Assembly: GCA_015478945.1 (NCBI GenBank)
Contig: JABUQX010002445.1
Span: forward strand, 12,501 to 76,500
From: Trachelipus rathkii
Lineage: Eukaryota > Arthropoda > Malacostraca > Isopoda > Trachelipodidae
Length of the DNA: 64,000 nt
Reading direction: 5' to 3'
Of this stretch, positions 59,811-64,000 are shown in pieces. The notes below the pieces were generated by a model. The model was not told where the DNA came from. It worked only from the letters and a program-made list of their open reading frames with translations, and ran no database searches. Every line of letters begins with the position of its first letter. Position 1 is the first letter of the stretch. The position numbers and the translations under genes were made by a program.

Positions 59811-60910
59811 TGGAGCTGTGCGCTCGGGCATAATTCGCGCAGTAGGTATTAAATGATAGCGTATCATGTATGCCTCGGATCCCTCTCACAATGTATAAAG
59901 TAAGGAGGATATCCAAAAAAGAGTTAGAATGCGTCGGAATGGTTCGAAAATTTTAGAAGTAAGGTCAGAAATCTGTACCAGATTAGTCAATATGATTATC
60001 TAGTCGATCTCAAGTCCTCGCTCATAAGTGTTACGCCAATGTAGACGTCCTCCGGTGACATAGCTATCAAACGAATTTGATACTTCTTCTTATTAGAAAT
60101 AGAGCAGAACAATAATTGTAAATCAATATTGTTTGAATCGCAAAGTGTGTTATACTGACCTGTATAACGCAGTCTGTGACTCAGCAGATGCACACTTTCT
60201 GAAATCTTAGTGAGAATGAAAAAAATTGCAATTGTACTCGCCTTGTCGTTATTCCAACGGAATAACGATAATCGAAATTTCTAAACAGTCGAATTGTGCT
60301 CAAGACATATTGCAGGAAAAAACCGGACAAATGTGTCCTTAAGAATCCAGTAAGGAAGGGCTGGCCTCTACAAAACTCCACTCTCGCAAGTAATATCCTT
60401 CATCTCTCACAACACGCAGATAGAGATATCCCTACGATTCTTCGTAATTGACGGGCATATTGACGAGGAAAGCTTGCAATCAACAATCAATTCTCATCCT
60501 AGCTCACTTTCAATGTACAACATATATCTAATATCAAGGTATATGGGCAACCTTTGGTGCTATTCGAGACTTTATAATCAAAAGAATCTCGTGATTAGAA
60601 ACACCTTTATTTAATCGATCTCTCGTTAGTACAGATGGTCCCTTGATTCGTTTAATGTTGAATTACAATACTGTGTATTTTTGAATGCCAGAAGATCAAC
60701 TCAAAAGTTCCTGTGAAAAATGTGACTTTCTGCGTTGCCTCTCGTGGAGGTAGCTTGTTATATTTTCAAAATATTTCGGTTCCCACCGACGAAGTCTCCA
60801 AAGATCACCATTTTCCACTCAGTGGAACGTGTCAAATAATAGTCAAAAAGAATTATGTACGATATTTGAGAGTGAATAAAGGATTATTCCCAGGTAGCTA
60901 CAGCTAAGAT
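59811..60910. other. Island of more balanced base composition, unrecognised
   Basis: Clearly less AT-rich than both flanks. Holds short frames on both strands (minus 60193-59996 and 60381-60181; plus 60713-60907), none with a recognised motif. A perfect 9-bp inverted repeat with a 3-base loop lies at 60247-60267 (CGTTATTCC, GGAATAACG). If small indels are corrected this island could prove to be coding. Confidence 0.4.
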
Positions 60911-63900
60911 CGAGCCCCCAATATAATTAACCGACAGTGGTCACATGTTATCGGTTTTGCACTTTTTACATAGAGTTGTAAAAGGTAATACATAAAGTCC
61001 TACTTTATAAATAATAAAATTTTTTTTAAGAATAAGAATAAAATTAAAGCTAATTAGTGCGACTACTAGATCACTTGCACTCAGATACCTGATAAAACCA
61101 TGTAATTCAGTGAACTATTTAATTTATATGTAGATTGAGAAGAAAATAAGATGGCTGTGAGAAGTAAAGTACTGAATGTTCAGCAAATAAATGGTGTCAA
61201 TAGTCACTCAACAAGATGTGTGGTTACGCTAAATGGACCTTTTATGCTGATAAGAGAAAGTAAGATTAACTCACCGATCCAGCCTTACATTCCTCCCTAA
61301 GATGAATCTAAGTATTTTGAAATAACTGGCCGTCGCTCTCACCTCAATTTTGGCACCTTGTGAATTAATTTTTTCCTGGAAATCCCTTGTGTTCACATCA
61401 ATCGTTCAAGACGATACTACTTTGAAATAATCACATATCAAATAAATTAATAAACATTAACATATCTGAGCACTAAAATTCGCTCAAGAGATTCATAAAT
61501 GACTCAATGCTAATCTTCAAAAAGTGCACAAAAATCTTCAGATATAAATTAGCTATTACTATCTCAGTAATGCTTTGGGTGAGTAGTGAAAATTTCGGTT
61601 CACCGCTACCATTTTGGCCTAGATATACTCATTTTATGTTTACATAAAAAACCATGTGCTATAACATTATTTAATTTCCTATATTCATATGTAATCAAGC
61701 GTAATACAAAATATAAATTCCTTGCTTTAATATTATAAGTTATCTAGTCGGTCTTTAATTTATAACCATTTTCCCCTACTTTCTCTTCTTGAGATATCCA
61801 CATTTGGCCGTGTTTGGTAAATACACTTGTCGTTGTTCTCCCACCCTCCTAAGGATTTTTTTAATCTCCTATTTATATTTTACAATTATTTGAATATTTT
61901 ACTTATTATATAATATTTTTATGTTATAAGTAATATATATTTATTAGTATTATAAATATTTTATTATGTATAATAAAAATATGTAACTATTAATAATATA
62001 TATATATATATATATATATCTTTCCCATTTTTAATAAAAAAATTTCTTATTAATTTAATTATTTTAATTATTATTATTTATATATTAATATTATATTAAT
62101 ATTATATTATTATATATATTAAATAATTATTAATTATTATTAATTATTAGTATCATTCATTTTATTATTATTTAATATTAATTATAATTATTATATATTA
62201 TTTATTTTATAATAAAAGTAATTTATTTATTATTCTTAATTATTATTATTATATTATTATATAATATAATTATTATTATTATTATTATTAACTTTTATAA
62301 TTATTATTATATAATTATATTATAAAATATCAATATTTTTTTTTTTTATTTGATGATTTAACTGTTAAGTTATGTGAAAGATTAAGGAAACATCGAGTAC
62401 TGAACTATAAATTAATCTCTCCTCAACATTATTTTAAGTGTGTTGTGATATTATTATATATTAATATATTTCTACTACACATATGAGTTGATCTGAATTA
62501 GTCTCTCCTAGTGTGATATTCTTATACAATAAATTTCTCATATACTCGTCAAAGATATGATTTGAATAGAGATTGAATATTCCAGTCTTATAATTATTAA
62601 AAATATATAATATAAATAATAGTACATTATAATATTATTATTAATTGTTATTACTATTATCATTATTATTTTTATGTTTTTCATTTAATTATATTTAAAG
62701 TTTCACATCAGATTAATTTATATTACTTTAACAATATATCATAATATATTTATTGATAGTATATATTCAAATTCTTTGGTAAATTAACAAGTAAATTATA
62801 TTATTTACACTCTAATATGTATGTGGGTTATAGTATCTCGTGAGATATAGATTAAATGGTATTAAATCTTTTGTGTGAGTAATAAGTTAATCGTTTAATT
62901 GGACTTATTCATAATAAAATTATGGTCAATTATATTGATTCGTGTGAACTCTCGAGTTGTTATATATCTGTTCTTTAGTCTAGTGGTGAATTACTCTCAA
63001 TATTAATAAAGATATGGCGAACAGAATTGGGAGTATGACTACGACTAGGGATGCCCGATATTCTAAAAAATACGCATAAATTGATATATCTCTCTCCTCG
63101 TTTTATTATTATATATAAATATACATATAATAATATACATACTCACTCTCACTCTCTCTCCATCCTATTCTTATCCGCCTTATTTTGTATATTTTAATTG
63201 TAAATTATTATCGACTCACATGATTATAATATTATCGTTATTTATTATCGATATATCTATTTAATTATGAATTTATTATTTATTTATTATAATAATCTTA
63301 TTATTATATTATAATTTTTAGTAGTTTTTTATTGTTTATATTAAATTATCTATTATTTAATATATATTAATTATATTATTATATATGTATATCATGAGTT
63401 ATATTAAAATTGAGTTGAATAGTAGGTGCCTCTGAGCTACCAACTAATAGTTTAACATCTTATTACAACCACTAACTATTCATAAGAAATTACGATACGG
63501 GTATCGATAATAGTTGTAGTGTATAGCAGATAAAAAGAGGTCGTTAGTATTTTATTACACGCGCAATGTTGGTGAACACGCTCGCTTCTGTAAATATCAG
63601 ATAATGATAATAAATTTGATAAATAAAATATTAAAATTCATATGATAATCATAAATATATAATATATGCCTATGTAACTATAAAATCTTAAATATATATT
63701 TACTATATATATATTATAAAGTATACACTAAAAATATTTATAAAAATATTTAGTATACAATACTTGGATATAATATATAATATAATTAATTAAATATATT
63801 ATATATATATGTTATTAAATATATATAAATAATATTATATTATATATTAAATATAATATATATATATTATATATAATTAATAATAAATATTAATATATAA

Positions 63901-64000
63901 TTAAATAATATTATAATATAATATATATATATAAATATATAGATAATATAATATATATATAATAATATCATATATATAATATATATAATGATATATATAT
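60911..64000. other. No recognised feature; extremely AT-rich to the window end
   Basis: Contains AT-only stretches at about 61900-62340 and 63600-64000 and a short (AT)n at 61997-62019. No gene, RNA or element was identified. Confidence 0.5.

Overview
The window reads as a repeat-saturated animal genome, most likely an arthropod and plausibly a decapod crustacean. The signs are long (AT)n and (CT)n microsatellites, several LINE clades, Penelope-like and hAT elements, and a nuclear copy of mitochondrial 16S rRNA with arthropod-like sequence. No bacterial-type operons are present. Only one short stretch, an apparent terminal exon near 37.2-37.4 kb, looks like part of an ordinary host gene.

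Region 1 (1-11301) is an almost complete LTR retrotransposon of Ty3/gypsy type on the minus strand. It is read from the right LTR through gag, protease and pol to the left LTR, which runs off the window. All three reading frames are open and the LTRs are nearly identical, so insertion was recent. It is the most interesting object here. A TTTAAAC slippery heptamer followed by a perfect stem joins gag to protease by -1 frameshift. The pol polyprotein carries an OTU-like domain (nucleophile position Ser) and a second retropepsin-like domain between RNase H and integrase. A roughly 430-residue tail follows the integrase and ends in an AT-hook. The 3' untranslated region has four copies of an RNA hairpin and a block of long A-tracts. 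The element sits directly against the GIY-YIG end of a Penelope-like element (11304-11627).

Region 2 (11.3-23.8 kb) is a nest of elements among pure (AT)n arrays: a broken hAT end with its terminal sequence, a degenerate LINE (minus) with a 2A-like motif, a PHD-like finger and an endonuclease and itself hit by a small hAT-type MITE with a target duplication, a second decayed hAT-like transposon, and an RTE-like LINE fragment. Region 3 (23.8-28.5 kb) is an RTE-like LINE (minus) split by a CR1-like LINE (plus). Region 4 (28.5-36.4 kb) holds further LINE pieces, (CT)n arrays and a 45-bp near-perfect hairpin beside a short interspersed repeat. Region 5 (36.4-43.5 kb) holds the candidate host exon and an I/jockey-type LINE whose ORF1 region is split by the mitochondrial 16S fragment.

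Region 6 (about 44.7-64 kb) looks different in quality. RTE copies here match those at 22-28 kb but carry many 1-3 base insertions, (AT)n arrays become irregular, and almost no open frames occur. This looks like unpolished long-read consensus, so the lack of features there may be technical.
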